A DNA stretch of 64,000 nt from Bradyrhizobium sp. CCBAU 51627 (GCF_028128765.1 NZ_LBJG01000091.1:1-64000), one strand, 5' to 3'; numbered from the stretch's first letter, positions 19,750 to 30,493 are shown. Made by a program: numbers and translations. Notes: a model not told the origin generated them from the sequence alone.

Positions 19750-21393
19750 TCAGCGCCAGCGCTTCTCCTCAACGTCGTAGGCGCCAGCAAGCGGATTGCT
19801 CACGGCCATCAACTCACGCTTGAGCACTTTATTGCTGGAGGTGGTTCTAGGAAGAACCGGAGTAAAGGCGATATACCGCGGCACCTTGAACACGGCGAGA
19901 CTAATACGAACATGTTCGAGAATACGATCGACGGGCAAATCGCCTGGTGTAAGACCTTCTTTCAACTCCACGTAAATCTTGACCTCCTCACCGCGCTTGG
20001 CATCAGGAACAGGCACGGCGGCCACATCAGCGATCTCAGGAATCTCGCGAATGACGGCCTCTACCTCGCGCGCGGCAATGTTCTCGCCTGAACGTCGAAT
20101 CATGTCCTTCGTGCGGCCTACCAGCCAATAAAAGCCCAGGTCGTCGCGCCGCAACAAGTCGCCCGTCCTGAACCACCCGTCCTTGAATGAGGCGTTCGCT
20201 TCCGGCCTATTCCAATAACCTTTGAGGATTCCACGACCACTCACCCACAGCTCACCGACTTCACCAACTGCTGTAGGTGTGCCATCGCAGTTCATCAGTC
20301 GAAGATTCCGAAACGGTGCACGAATCCCCACCGAACCGGAGTCGGCCATCTCATCAAGGTCGTTCGGCATTTGTGTGCCGAACCCAATTTCCGTCATCCC
20401 GTAGGCATCTTGGGTTCGCACACGAAACCGTTTCCGCAGTTTGCGCTGCGTATCAAGACTACAGCCCCACGTCAAAGCCTGTTTCAAGCACGTTGCGCCA
20501 TCTTCATCATTGGTGGCCTCGGCCTGGCGCGCTATCAGTTCAGGAAAAAAGCACCATTCGATCCTATACTGCCTGATCCAATCGATGAAGCGCGTCGAAC
20601 TCATTGATGGAGCCAGGTAGAGGGTGCCCGCCTGCCGATAAGACTTCAGAAGATGTACTTGCGGATCACCATAGAAGAAAGGCTGTATAGAAATATACCT
20701 TTGGTATCGCTGCTCGTCCCCGCATTGCGCTTGAAAGGCAGTCACGCCCCAGTAGTCGTGCGTCAACATGCAGCCCTTCGGAAAGCCTGTTGTTCCCGAG
20801 GTATATTGAATGTTCAAGAGGTCGTCGGGCCGGACATCCTCCTCCACAATAGAGTCGTCGGCGCCCTTGAGTAACTCGTCGAGGGAAGTGGCCCTTCCGT
20901 CGAAAGACTGTCCAATGAGAATTACTCGCTCTTTGGCGAGGTCTTGCGGCCAAGGCTCCATCGCGGAGAACACAGCCGTTACGGACTCATCTATAATAGC
21001 GAACCTAGCCTGTGTGTCGCCGAGAACGTAATTGATCTCCCTTGGCGTGTAGCGCATGTTGATCGGTACCATGACGGCACCGAGCTTGGCGATCGCGAAC
21101 CAAACGATCGGAAATGCGATACGATTTGGCAGCATCACCCCAATGCGATCGCGCTTTCGTACGCCAAACGCTCGCAGCGCATGCGCATATCTGTTGGACA
21201 AACGGTCCATTTCTGAGTAGGTCGCGCGCTCGCCGCGCCCGAATACATCGATTGCTGTTGTTGAGCCATCCGTTCTCGCCCGCATCGAAACAAGCTGTCC
21301 GACCGTGATGTCCTCATATGAACATTCCAGCGCCTCGATTTTGCGCAACGCGTTTGAGACGCGCTCTCGCAGCTTCCTTTGTTTCGGCAGCAT
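19750..21393 (-). CDS. AMP-forming acyl-CoA synthetase (CaiC-like)
   Basis: The 547-aa ANL-superfamily ligase activates a carboxylate as acyl-AMP and transfers it to CoA. Motifs in order are YTSGTTGFPKG (A3 P-loop), AYGMTE (A5), ELWVSGRGILKGYWNRPE, GWFRTGDL (A7), GRTKDMIRRSGENI (A8) and the C-terminal Lys in TSSNKVLKREL (A10). A longer frame reaches 21471, but the internal ATG at 21393 (MLPKQRKLRE) is preceded by AAAGG and fits family length better. Among ANL enzymes it looks most like crotonobetaine/carnitine-CoA ligases, which suits the carnitine genes downstream in the window, but specificity is an inference. It shares orientation with the SDR and BKACE at 22.7-24.8 kb. Confidence 0.88.
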   Translation of the reverse strand: MLPKQRKLRERVSNALRKIEALECSYEDITVGQLVSMRARTDGSTTAIDVFGRGERATYSEMDRLSNRYAHALRAFGVRKRDRIGVMLPNRIAFPIVWFAIAKLGAVMVPINMRYTPREINYVLGDTQARFAIIDESVTAVFSAMEPWPQDLAKERVILIGQSFDGRATSLDELLKGADDSIVEEDVRPDDLLNIQYTSGTTGFPKGCMLTHDYWGVTAFQAQCGDEQRYQRYISIQPFFYGDPQVHLLKSYRQAGTLYLAPSMSSTRFIDWIRQYRIEWCFFPELIARQAEATNDEDGATCLKQALTWGCSLDTQRKLRKRFRVRTQDAYGMTEIGFGTQMPNDLDEMADSGSVGIRAPFRNLRLMNCDGTPTAVGEVGELWVSGRGILKGYWNRPEANASFKDGWFRTGDLLRRDDLGFYWLVGRTKDMIRRSGENIAAREVEAVIREIPEIADVAAVPVPDAKRGEEVKIYVELKEGLTPGDLPVDRILEHVRISLAVFKVPRYIAFTPVLPRTTSSNKVLKRELMAVSNPLAGAYDVEEKRWR

Positions 21394-22747
21394 ACTTATA
21401 AACCTTTTGGATAAGAGGGACAAAAAGACAAACCCATCAACGAGCCGTAGATTTTCGGTGCGATAGCTCACTCAGTTGTCGATCACCAGAAGAGTGCCAG
21501 GCGTTGCGAACTACACGAGCGTAACCGGGCCAACGTCACCAGGTCGATCTCGAGCGCGGCACACAGCTGCGTCCTCGCACTGACGTCGAAGGGCGGAAAA
21601 CGATGCTGTTGACGCTTTTTGGCGTTGTGCGGTCTGTGTAATCGTGCGATCCTTTTCTTGCTGACACGACATTTGGCGGGAACGTTTGTTGGGTACCTCA
21701 CGCCCAGCGAGAGGTTTCGCCCCTTAACGTTGCTTGACTCCTTACCGCAATCGGTCGTCCCGTGAGTTGCTTCTCGTGATCAGCGGTTTCATTGCCGCTG
21801 GCGAATTTAAAGTACTAATTGCGATCGGGGTACTACCTGCTCTAGTCGGATTACCTCGTAAGAGCGTCAGCGTCCCTAAGGCGCTAGTAGGCTGCGGCGT
21901 ACCTTCTGCGAGCGCGTGAAATCAGACTCGCCCTCCAAGGGCCTCCAACCGAGTCTTTCGAAAACGATCGTGCATTTTGTTTGCGGTAGGGGGAGGGCGC
22001 GTCCAATGGGTCAGCGCTGCGCTCTAACCGAAGTGTGAACATAATCAGCGAGGTCACATTTACCGGAGGCCAAGCTATGCAAGATCTGGGATGTTCGCGG
22101 GCGAGTGCGATCGAACACCGATTTGAGTGAGAGTCCTCGCGGATCTTCTCGGTGATCTCGCTGACCTGCTGCATCCGTCCAGCGGATAGAAGCCGCCAAA
22201 TAGGCACTAAGCCTTTCTGACTCGGAGGAGATCTCATAAGGTTCAGAACGCGCTGCTCGTTTGTTGCGGTCTATCGCGCGCCACTTGGGACGATTTCTTC
22301 AACCATCAGCCGCGAGGTCCACCGCATCGCGGGGCGGATTGCAACGGGCTGAGGATTCTGATCAGACCGGATGGGATCAGGGGCGTCGCCTCAAGCTCTG
22401 CAACTGGCTTTCCGTCTGTCCTTGAGGCGGACAGTATCAACCAGCCCCGGAGGCCCGTTTTGTCCGAACGACCAGTTGCAGATGCGAGCGCGCAATCCGG
22501 AACCTCATGGATCGCAATGTGCCATTGTTAGCTTTAATCTGTAATAAGCAGGGGCGCGGCTTAATCGTCGCGACCACTAGACCTGCCCTTCATCTGCAAG
22601 CCGGCGGTACCCGGGGCATGCTCCGGGCTTGGGGCAGGCGACATTGCTTTCGCTCGCACATCACGCATCAGCTTGCCGAGCTCATTCACATCGAGGCGCA
22701 CGCAAAAGTGCGTAGAGGGATAAGCCCGAACAAGACTCTTCGCTTCG
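21394..22747. other. 1.35 kb without a recognisable gene
   Basis: Upstream of the acyl-CoA ligase I see only short frames with no motifs. It may contain the ligase promoter. The distance argues against simple co-transcription with the SDR gene. Confidence 0.4.
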
Positions 22748-23530
22748 TCACAATATTAGATGCATGCCGGCGTCCATACGCACACATTCACCGGTCATGT
22801 TACTCGATGCCGGGCTTGCGAGGAAGCAGACGAGCTGCGCGATGTCCTTTGCGGACGAGACGACCTTGAGCGGCACACGCGCCACAACAGAATCGCGCAC
22901 CTGTCGGGCACCCGGCTCGCCTCTCAGCTTAGTGAACCATCTCGTATCGATATACCCCGGACAAACGGTATTGACGCGAATGGAAGGCGCCAGGGCTCGC
23001 GCCAGGGACTGTGTCATGGCATTCAGCGCACCCTTGCTCGCTGAGTACGCGACCGACGAACCGTCACCGTTGATGCCGGCTACTGAGGAGACGTTCACGA
23101 CGGCGGTTGGCCGTCCGCTGGCGTCTGCGCCGGCTTGCAGTAGCGAGCGTGCTGCTCGGATCATTTGGTATGGCCCGATGGTATTGACGGCATAGATGCG
23201 TTGAAAATCGTCCGCGGAGAGCCCGTCAAGATCGTGACACGGCACATACTTTGTGATGCCAGCATTGTTGACGAGGAGGTCGAGCCGGCCCCAGGGTGCG
23301 GCAGCTGCGACGATCTTCTTGCAATCGTCATCGCGAGAGACATCGCCTTGCACCACGACGACCTCGGCCGCACCCGCCTTCCGGCAGACTTCACACGTAG
23401 CCTCGGCTTCGTTCCAGCTCTTTGAGTAGTTAACAATTATGCGCGCGCCTCCTTCGGCCAAGAGGCCTGCCGTCGCCGCTCCGAGCCCCGACGCCGCCCC
23501 CGTTACGACCGCACAGAATTCATCCTTCAT
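22748..23530 (-). CDS. SDR-family NAD(P)-dependent oxidoreductase
   Basis: This classical short-chain dehydrogenase of 260 aa has the cofactor motif TGAASGLG (about residues 10-17), NNAG, catalytic Ser in VVNVSSVAG, and YSASKG with the Tyr-Lys pair. VCPGYIDT and a C-terminal TGECVRMDAG complete the fold. GAGGG precedes the ATG. It lies about 390 bp downstream of a BKACE gene on the same strand, so a beta-hydroxy/beta-keto acid substrate such as 3-hydroxybutyrate or a hydroxylated precursor of the BKACE substrate is plausible. The substrate cannot be read from sequence. Confidence 0.88.
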   Translation of the reverse strand: MKDEFCAVVTGAASGLGAATAGLLAEGGARIIVNYSKSWNEAEATCEVCRKAGAAEVVVVQGDVSRDDDCKKIVAAAAPWGRLDLLVNNAGITKYVPCHDLDGLSADDFQRIYAVNTIGPYQMIRAARSLLQAGADASGRPTAVVNVSSVAGINGDGSSVAYSASKGALNAMTQSLARALAPSIRVNTVCPGYIDTRWFTKLRGEPGARQVRDSVVARVPLKVVSSAKDIAQLVCFLASPASSNMTGECVRMDAGMHLIL

Positions 23531-23920
23531 CGTTCCCTCTTTCTATCATCGAATAGAAGCAGGCGCGCCACTCCTTTATGGACGTCGAGGTGAATGAGAC
23601 CTTGTTCGCCCCTGGGCCGCCACCAGTCGTCACTCTCGCGATTGATTGTGAATAAATGCGCCTCTCGTTGGCGTTGGCGGCCGGCGGGAGGACCCTAACG
23701 CAGTGACTGGCGATAATTTCGAGACTTACCTCTCGAGCGTGTACCAACCACCACAGTTTGTCGCGACACACCATCTGCTTAACGTCTAGGCGCTTCGCCG
23801 CGGACTGCTCACGAGCCCACACGCGCGCACCGCGTCCGCCGAGGGTTCGACGAGTGTCATCGGCTCTTTCCGCGACATCCGCCGCGCCCCGCGGGCCCCT
23901 TGTGCGCAATTTTCAAGTTC
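23531..23920. other. Interval between BKACE and SDR genes
   Basis: A 129-codon minus frame spans most of this gap, but it lacks motifs and an initiation site, so I do not call it a gene. It could be a decayed reading frame within the BKACE-SDR transcript. Confidence 0.35.
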
Positions 23921-24832
23921 CTAAACATGCTTTGCCTCTCGGGCATGAACGTTGAGTTTGAGCTTCTCGCGCATCTGGCTCGGGCTAAGCACCCGCACCC
24001 CGATCCAATCGAGGATCTCAATCGCCCGTTGCACGAGCTGGGCATTAGTTGCCAGCCGCCCGCGGGATAGATAGAGGTTGTCTTCTAATCCCACCCGCAC
24101 GTTCGCGCCGCACAAAGGGGCCAACGCAGCATATGGAAGCTGCATTGGCCCCACCGAGAAGGCGGAATAGACGGCGCCCGGCGGGAGCTGGTGCACCATC
24201 GCCGTCAGCGTGGTCAAGTCGTTCGGCGCGCCGTAGCCAACGCCCATGCACAGCTGGATCAGCGGCGGATCCCTAATCAGCCCCTCTTTAACAAGGTCGT
24301 TAGCCAATTGCAGATGACCGGTATCAAACACCTCGAGCTCAGGATGCACTCCAAGCTCTTGAATGCGTCTTGCCATCGCGCGCAGCATTCCGGCGCTATT
24401 GACCATAATGTACTCGCCGTTGGACTTGCCGTTCATCGAGCCGCAATCGAGGGTGCAGATTTCGGGGCGTAGATCTTCCACGTGTGCCAGTCGGTCAAGC
24501 GCACCCACCATATCCGTCACCGGGTCCGGTGGTAGTGGAGAGTCAGGCCCAGCCAGCACGAGGTCGCCCCCATTCGCTGTAGTCAGGTTGATAACCGGAT
24601 TTACGTCCGACCTCCGAATGCGCTGCACCACTTCCCGATAGAGCGCAAGATTTAGCACGCCCCGACGGGTCTTGTGATCACGAACGTGAATGTGCACCGC
24701 CGCCGCTCCTGCTCGTGCGGCCTCAATCGCCGAATCTGCGATTGCCTCTGGGCTCACGGGCACATATGGGCTCCGGTCCACATTCGATCCCCCTCCTGTA
24801 ATCGCACAGGTGATGAACACTTCTCGGAGCAT
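23921..24832 (-). CDS. BKACE (DUF849) beta-keto acid cleavage enzyme, copy A
   Basis: This 303-aa zinc-dependent TIM-barrel enzyme condenses a beta-keto acid with acetyl-CoA and cleaves it to acetoacetate plus a CoA thioester. The Zn-binding pair is in AAAVHIHVRD, and the third ligand Glu region is ANVRVGLEDNLYLSRG. Other conserved blocks are EICTLDCGSMNG and ELEVFDTGHL. The frame extends to 25048, but MLREVFITCA aligns with the start of copy B and has AAAGGAG at suitable distance. It is roughly 70% identical by eye to copy B at 37887-38777, which sits beside carnitine dehydrogenase. Copy A may therefore act on dehydrocarnitine or a close analogue. Confidence 0.88.
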   Translation of the reverse strand: MLREVFITCAITGGGSNVDRSPYVPVSPEAIADSAIEAARAGAAAVHIHVRDHKTRRGVLNLALYREVVQRIRRSDVNPVINLTTANGGDLVLAGPDSPLPPDPVTDMVGALDRLAHVEDLRPEICTLDCGSMNGKSNGEYIMVNSAGMLRAMARRIQELGVHPELEVFDTGHLQLANDLVKEGLIRDPPLIQLCMGVGYGAPNDLTTLTAMVHQLPPGAVYSAFSVGPMQLPYAALAPLCGANVRVGLEDNLYLSRGRLATNAQLVQRAIEILDWIGVRVLSPSQMREKLKLNVHAREAKHV

Positions 24833-25340
24833 CTCCATCTTCTCCTTTAGCCGCCGCGCAAGGGCAACCGACAAGTTTGTGACGTTCGCCGATATTGGCG
24901 TGCGAGCGTACATCGCTTTGGCGCATCGAGCACCATCATTCGGACCCTTGGTGACAGTGCCCCTGCGAGCGTTTGGCTGCGCAGTCCTCAACCCAGCAAT
25001 CGGCGTGCCAGTCGAAGAAATCCCTCGCGGCTCGCCTGGCGAACACATGTGGTTAGCAGTCTCGCATTTGATGACCCTGCGATCGTTGGATTTCGTCGTG
25101 TCGTAGCCAATCAGACATGCCTTGTGCTGGAGCCCTATATGACGCCGATAGCCTCTGCCGAGCTCGAACGACTGCTCTATGTTCCTGCACCGATGGCGAT
25201 CCTCATGGTCGACGCACGTGCATCAGTGCAAGGTATGCTCTTCAGGCAACTACCGAGCGATGGTTTCGCTCACCATCTTACAATGAGCATCCTTCAGCGG
25301 GCTTGATAGCGTAATAATCGTCTTGAGCTGCTGAGGTTTG
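24833..25340. other. Upstream region of BKACE copy A
   Basis: No distinct gene is visible. The 5' extension of the BKACE frame has no family match. The interval ends at the IS3 remnant and probably holds the promoter of the BKACE-SDR pair. Confidence 0.35.
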
Positions 25341-25367
25341 ATGGTTTCATGAATCCGGAGCTGGGCG

Positions 25368-25990
25368 ATGACGAGACGGGAGCTCACTCGCGAGTTCAAC
25401 GTCCAGGCTGTCAAGCTGATCCGGGAACTTGGGGTGTCGATGGCGGAAGTGGACGTGACCTGCACATTCATCAGAATGCTCTGCGCATGCGTGAAGAAGC
25501 TCGGCTCCGATCAGTCGCAAGCTCTTTCCGGTCACGGGCAAACGAAGCGAAGCGGTATGAGATCGAGCGGAGCGACGTGAGGGCGCCAAGCTGAAGGCCG
25601 GGATATTGAAAGCAACTATCGAGGCCGTTGCACGTCTGCGCCGGACAGAAACAACCTTTGGTATCCTCTACATAACTTGTCCCTCCTGCTCACCAGTGAA
25701 CGGAGGATGCCATTGCGGGCGCGACCGCGACGTCGACGTTTACCGAAGGATGACGGTGATCGACCCCTCGAGAGGTTGCCAGCGAACCTCCTGGACGGAC
25801 ACAGTTCGCTGCGGAGCGGCCGAAGCAGAAGTGGATCGCCGGGCTTCACCTGCCTGGACGGCCGAAGGTTGGCTCTATGTCACAGCAGTGATCGACCGGT
25901 TCTCGTGACGGACGCATTTCTGATGGCCTTCTAGCGGCGTGGCAAGCCGGATGCATCACTCCTAGCAGTGGTAGCCAGGATTGGCTTCGA
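25368..25990 (+). pseudogene. IS3-family element, OrfA and start of OrfB, degraded
   Basis: OrfA begins MTRRELTREFNVQAVKLIRELG and keeps the tail KKLGSDQSQALSGHGQ. OrfB pieces WTAEGWLYVTAVIDRFS and, in another frame, RRGKPDAS carry parts of the integrase core. Stops and frameshifts interrupt it, and the C-terminal DDE portion is absent. Confidence 0.75.
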
Positions 25991-26387
25991 GTGGTTGACG
26001 CAACGCCGAATATTGCGAATGGCCGGCCTGTTGTTCCATTCCCCAACCTCGAGAACGCTGAAATATTGGCCTCGCTTACGCAGAAGGTCCGCGCTCTCGC
26101 GGCCAGTTTGTGGTGGTCCGAGCAGCTACGTGATCGTCGCGACGCAGCAGAGCGGGGAGAAGAAAGCCGCGACCGACACTGCTGGTGTCCAGCAACGGCG
26201 CCGATGCCGACCGACTACACCATCGATCCAGCTGCGGGGACAGATCGTGCGCCACGGCTTGCCTCCCCGCGGTGAACACCGATCGATGCACGTGCGGATA
26301 CGGAATTAACATTAACAGACGGAGAGATACACGCACCTACCGACATTGGGGGTACGCTAAGTCAGCCCTGCGGCAGTCGAGCCCTCC
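25991..26387. other. Junction DNA between IS3 and IS110 remnants
   Basis: Short plus-strand frames (one containing LASLTQKVRALAASL) are present without family assignment. This is probably residual insertion-sequence DNA. Confidence 0.3.
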
Positions 26388-27010
26388 TGATCGCACGCAA
26401 ACAGCTTCTCGGGCGGCTGATCGACGTGGAGTTTAGTATCCGCGGGATCTTGCGTGGCTTTGGGCTGAAGGTTGGCCTGGTGACGCGGAGGAATTTTGAA
26501 GCGCAGATTCGAGAGTTAGTTGCGGGGTAAGCGACGTTGGGAGCGCATCGCGTCAGCGATGCCTTCGGCACGATCGGCCTTGAAGGCGGAGTACGGAAGG
26601 CCAACAAGGCTGTGCTGGCAATTCTGCGTGACGATGCGGTTTGTCGCCGGCTCATGACAGTGCCGGGCGTTGGTCCCCTGGTGGCGGTTACCTACAAATC
26701 GGCGATTGATGATCCTCGTGGCATCGTAAACTCTAAAGCGGCGGGCGCGCTGTTCGGGCTCACGCCGAAGAAATTACCAATCAGGAGAAAAAGATGTCAG
26801 GCGGATTCACGCTGGCCGGAGACGAGATAGTGCGCACGGTGTTTTTATGAGGCGCCAACGTCCTGCTCTCACGCATCATGCGGTTCCCAAAACTCAAGCG
26901 GTGGGGGATGGATGTCGCCACGCGGCGAGCCTCAAAGCGCGCAAAGGTCGCCCTGGCACGCAAGCTCGCAGTGATCCTGCATCGGATCTGGATCGGCGGC
27001 GGACTGACGC
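26388..27010 (+). pseudogene. IS110-family transposase C-terminal half, degraded
   Basis: The sequence reads LIARKQLLGRLIDVEFSIRG, then LKVGLVTRRNFEAQIRELVAG, DDAVCRRLMTVPGVGPLVAVT, AAGALFGLTPKK and, in another frame, FSKLKRWGMDVA-like sequence. This is the hinge and Transposase_20 domain with several frameshifts and stops. The N-terminal DEDD domain is missing. Confidence 0.75.
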
Positions 27011-27169
27011 CGGCCCGATCGCAGCATAGAAAACGTGGAGGAGATCAAGAACGCAACCGGGGTGAACTGAAGCTCGGTGCCCGAAGTCCCGTCGCCGGGA
27101 CGGTGGATCCGGTGAAGCCGTTACACGGCCAGTGGTCGTCATCTGGCGAACCACGCGTATCTAGATAGG

Positions 27170-27790
27170 CTCACCGCTCCCTCTGATAGCATGATGTGGC
27201 GGCCAGGCGTTCACCACGGACAGACAGTCGCTATCTTCGTCCCGGCCGGGGGAGTTCTGGGTCTGTTGGCGATCGAGATTGTTCTTGAGGATCTAGCTGA
27301 CTGTACTGTAGAAAAGCGCGCCGGTCTCAAGCGCACGGCGGCACGCGGCACTCGCGGCCATATTACCTTGGCAAGCCGTAGATGCCGACACAGGCGCAAA
27401 ATCTTTGCTTGGGTTGCGAACACTCCGCGCGATCTGCGCCGACGTGCTCGGGTCGTATGCTTGTGGTTCGAAGAGCGTCATGGGCTGCAAGGCGATTGCC
27501 GTGGTGAAAGACTTGCGTGGCCCAGATGCGTGGCACAGCCGTCTCGCGTAGCAATCGGTGGGGACACCGAGTAGCAGTGCTTTCCGATCGCAACGTGGTC
27601 GAGCTCCATCCCGCATTCCTCTACTCGGGAAAGACGTAGCGCTTGGCCGGCAGCGGCTTGTGCGCCGAGCGATAGATCTCGTCGAACAACGCGCGGCAGC
27701 TCGCACCGAGAATGACCCGACACGCGTTGTTGACCCCGCATTGCCTCGTCAGGAATGCTCCTGAACGCTGAGTTGTTGCCTCAGGTAAAT
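27170..27790 (-). pseudogene. IS21-family IstA transposase, C-terminal fragment
   Basis: Across three minus-strand frames the order matches the IstA C-terminus: KPLPAKRYVFPE, HVAIGKHCYSV, an FHHGNRLAAH stretch, a PEQGF-like CSQPKQRFCACVGIYGLPR, then AACRRALETGA and SILKNNLDRQQ. Frameshifts separate each block. The following istB gene is not visible at the expected position. Confidence 0.7.
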
Positions 27791-28283
27791 TGCTCCCAAT
27801 GCCACAGAGCGCAGAGGCGGCGACGAGGCGGTTAAGCATGGCGACGCGCACGGAACTGAAGTCTGTTTTGGCATGGGCTTACGGGATGCCGAGTCGAGAA
27901 GGGTCGCATTCTCGACGAGCTCCTAGCGGTTACAGGCTTCCATTGGAAGCATGCGATGCGGTTTCTGCGTTCCGGCCCTGATAGCGGCCGGATAGCGGGT
28001 CGACGCAATCCATGCCAAACAGACCGCAAGCGGTGACCGACAACCATTTTGGCGGGAACTCGAAATACGGAGACTGCTTCGCTTCGCTCGGTCCTCGTTT
28101 TCAGTGCAGCAGCCAGCCATTCGTCTCAAAGACCAGCAATTCTTGCTCGCCCGCGATCGCGACCTGCGGTCAGCTTGGCACGCGAGGGCGTCACACTACA
28201 CCGCTGCGCCAGCCGCGTGGTATCCCCTAGCATAGCGCATCTCCAGGCAATACTTGTGGTGTCCGGGAACGCGTTCTGGAGGA
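27791..28283. other. Gene-poor interval downstream of the hydrolase operon
   Basis: I see short frames only and no recognisable family. It lies between the IS21 remnant and the stop codon of the beta-lactamase-fold hydrolase. I did not find a clear terminator hairpin. Confidence 0.35.
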
Positions 28284-29474
28284 TCAGTTCCGACCTAACG
28301 CAGCACGGATCGCAGGCATCACGACGCTCCCAACTTCACTACGTGGCCTGCCGAGATGATACGAAAGCTTGACTGCCGCGAGTTCAGCATTCGGATCGAC
28401 ATAAATGACTTGCCCTCCATAGCCGTGCGCTAACAAGGCGCCGCGGCTAGAATTGTCGATCCACCAAAAGTTGTGGTAGCCCGTTTGCCCGCATTCCTCA
28501 TAACTTCCAAAGCGCCAGCCTCTGCCGTGCCGAGTTTCTTCTATCCAGTTGCGCGGAATAATTTGGCGCCCTTCAAAAGCGCCGCCTTCGACCAACAATT
28601 GGGCGAACCGGCCTAAGTCACGTATCGTCGCGCACAATCCACTCGCGGAAGTTCCGAAGCCGCTTTCGTCGACGACGATATAGGCATCGCGTTCGGCGCC
28701 CATTGGTGCCCAGATCTCGTCACTGATCAAATCGGCAAGCAACCTTCCGGATGCCCGCTGCAGTACGAAAGCCACCACGTCCGTTTCGATGTCGCGGTAC
28801 TTGAAGGCGGCGCCGTGTGGCCGCTCTGATTTGTCGAGGGACAGGATCGCCTCCCAATAGGTTCGTGGCCACCCCGGCTTCTGCTGATGGTGCCAGACCG
28901 AATTCCATAGGGGCGTAGCATCAAAAGTGACACCACTTGCCATGTCGAGAAGCTGCTGCACCGTTGCTCCTTTGTAGGCGGTCGCCTCAAGCTCCGGCAG
29001 ATAGTGCGTAACCGGTCGCTGAACATCAATTAAACCCTTGTCTGCCAGGATGCCGGCGAGCGTCCCCGTAAACGATTTCGTCACGGACATCACTAGATGA
29101 TGTGTATGAGGGGCGAAGTGATTGAAATAGCGCTCAAAGACAATCTGTCCCCTGTATAAAACCAAGAAGCCGTCTGTGGCACTTCGCGCAAGGAAGTCGT
29201 CGACAGAAACTTTGCCGTCTTCAAGATTGATCATCACCTGTCCAAGAGGCTGAACTGACTCTGGCAGCGGCCGCACCAGGCCTGATCCCCGCCATATCGG
29301 CGCCGTTGGCATCATTTCGCTGGTGTGGAGGTAAGTCCAGCTGCTCCAAGGCTCTTTAATCCAGTCCTCTCGTGGAATTAATGGAGCGCCGGGATTGCGC
29401 GGATGGCGGCACGTGGCCGGATCTGGCAATTCGCTGCGGGCTGGCACGCCAGTGGCAGGCGTCATGTTCTTCAT
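28284..29474 (-). CDS. Beta-lactamase-fold serine hydrolase (6-aminohexanoate-dimer hydrolase-like)
   Basis: This 396-aa penicillin-binding-fold hydrolase has the SxxK catalytic motif in HLVMSVTKSFTG (S130, K133) and the Tyr motif in AAFKYRDIETDVV, as in nylon-oligomer hydrolase NylB. The C-terminal HGYGGQVIYVDP corresponds to the third active-site segment. The frame extends to 29642, but ATG at 29474 (MKNMTPATG) has AAGGAG nine bases upstream and gives family length. There is no clear signal peptide, so it is likely cytoplasmic. As the last gene after the ABC importer it may cleave the imported compound (ester or amide). An acylcarnitine-type ester would fit the neighbouring genes, but this is conjecture. 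Confidence 0.87.
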   Translation of the reverse strand: MKNMTPATGVPARSELPDPATCRHPRNPGAPLIPREDWIKEPWSSWTYLHTSEMMPTAPIWRGSGLVRPLPESVQPLGQVMINLEDGKVSVDDFLARSATDGFLVLYRGQIVFERYFNHFAPHTHHLVMSVTKSFTGTLAGILADKGLIDVQRPVTHYLPELEATAYKGATVQQLLDMASGVTFDATPLWNSVWHHQQKPGWPRTYWEAILSLDKSERPHGAAFKYRDIETDVVAFVLQRASGRLLADLISDEIWAPMGAERDAYIVVDESGFGTSASGLCATIRDLGRFAQLLVEGGAFEGRQIIPRNWIEETRHGRGWRFGSYEECGQTGYHNFWWIDNSSRGALLAHGYGGQVIYVDPNAELAAVKLSYHLGRPRSEVGSVVMPAIRAALGRN

Positions 29475-29657
29475 AATCTCCATCTCCTTGTAGTCCGCGC
29501 TCCGTGCCAGTTCGAGAGGTGCGCTTTCTCGGTGTCGGCCAATGGATCGCCCACGAGATCCCGATGGCAGACCTGTGGGCCCACGATGCATCTCGACGTT
29601 AGGCAAATTCACTAGATTTGGTTCGGTGGCGACAGGTCTCACATGCGACAGGAACTG

Positions 29658-30491
29658 TCAGTTGTTGCGGATGCCGCGCAGCCGTTCCGAGCGTCGGCGC
29701 AGCAGTTCGATCGCAGCCAGCATGGCGATGGAGAACACAATGAGCACAGTGGCAGCGGCAATAATGGTCGGACTCAAATACTCGCGGACGCCTGCGAACA
29801 TGACCTTCGGCAGAGTACGCTGCTCGGGGCCAGCGACGAAAAGGGCGACCACTACCTCGTCAAAGGAGGTGAGGAACGCCAAGAGCGCACCGGAGATCAT
29901 GCCCGGAAATATCAGAGGCAGAGTGATCTTGTAGAAAACCGTAATCGGCGGCGCGCCGAGCCCAGCAGCCGCGCGAGTGAGCGAGTGATCGAATCCTATG
30001 AGAGTTGCGGTCACTGTGATCACGACGAACGGAGTGGCCAGCGTGGTGTGGGCCAGAATCAATCCAATATAGCTATTGAGCAGTCCGACATCGGCATAGA
30101 AGAAATACACGGCTACAGCGGTGATTATGACCGGGACGATCATGGGCGAGATCAATATGCTCGTGACCGCCGCGCGGCAAGGGAAGTGCGGGCGGCTGAG
30201 TCCAAGCGCGGCAAGCGTGCCCAGAATGGTTGAGAGCAGTGTAACTGATATGGCGATGAAGACCGAGTTGTGCAGCCCGGTCTGCCAACGCTCAGCTAGG
30301 AAGAACTCCTGGTACCAGCGCAACGTAAACCCTTGCATCGGATATGCGAAGAAGGGGATAGAATTGAAGGAGAGCGGAAGTACCGTCAGGATTGGCCCGA
30401 TCAGAAACAGTATCACCATCCCGCAAATCAGCCGATGCAGATAGCGCCAGCCCTTTTCGATCGGAGAAGCATAAGGGAAAGCGGCCATCAT
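29658..30491 (-). CDS. ABC transporter permease, PotC-like
   Basis: This approximately 277-aa inner-membrane permease of the spermidine/putrescine-type family has six predicted membrane segments. The first is MVILFLIGPILTVLPLSF. The EAA loop includes TRAAAGLGAPPITVFYKITL, which contacts the ATPase. It begins at ATGATG within four bases of the upstream permease stop, so the two are translationally coupled; a TTG slightly further upstream is a less likely start. It pairs with PotB-like 30494-31747 as the transmembrane heterodimer. Confidence 0.9.
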   Translation of the reverse strand: MMAAFPYASPIEKGWRYLHRLICGMVILFLIGPILTVLPLSFNSIPFFAYPMQGFTLRWYQEFFLAERWQTGLHNSVFIAISVTLLSTILGTLAALGLSRPHFPCRAAVTSILISPMIVPVIITAVAVYFFYADVGLLNSYIGLILAHTTLATPFVVITVTATLIGFDHSLTRAAAGLGAPPITVFYKITLPLIFPGMISGALLAFLTSFDEVVVALFVAGPEQRTLPKVMFAGVREYLSPTIIAAATVLIVFSIAMLAAIELLRRRSERLRGIRNN

Positions 30492-30493
30492 TC

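Noticed and set aside
22748..24838. Idea that BKACE copy A and its SDR overlap in one transcript with a third small gene at 23531-23920
   Set aside because: The 129-codon frame in the gap lacks a start site and motif, and its composition matches non-coding strands.
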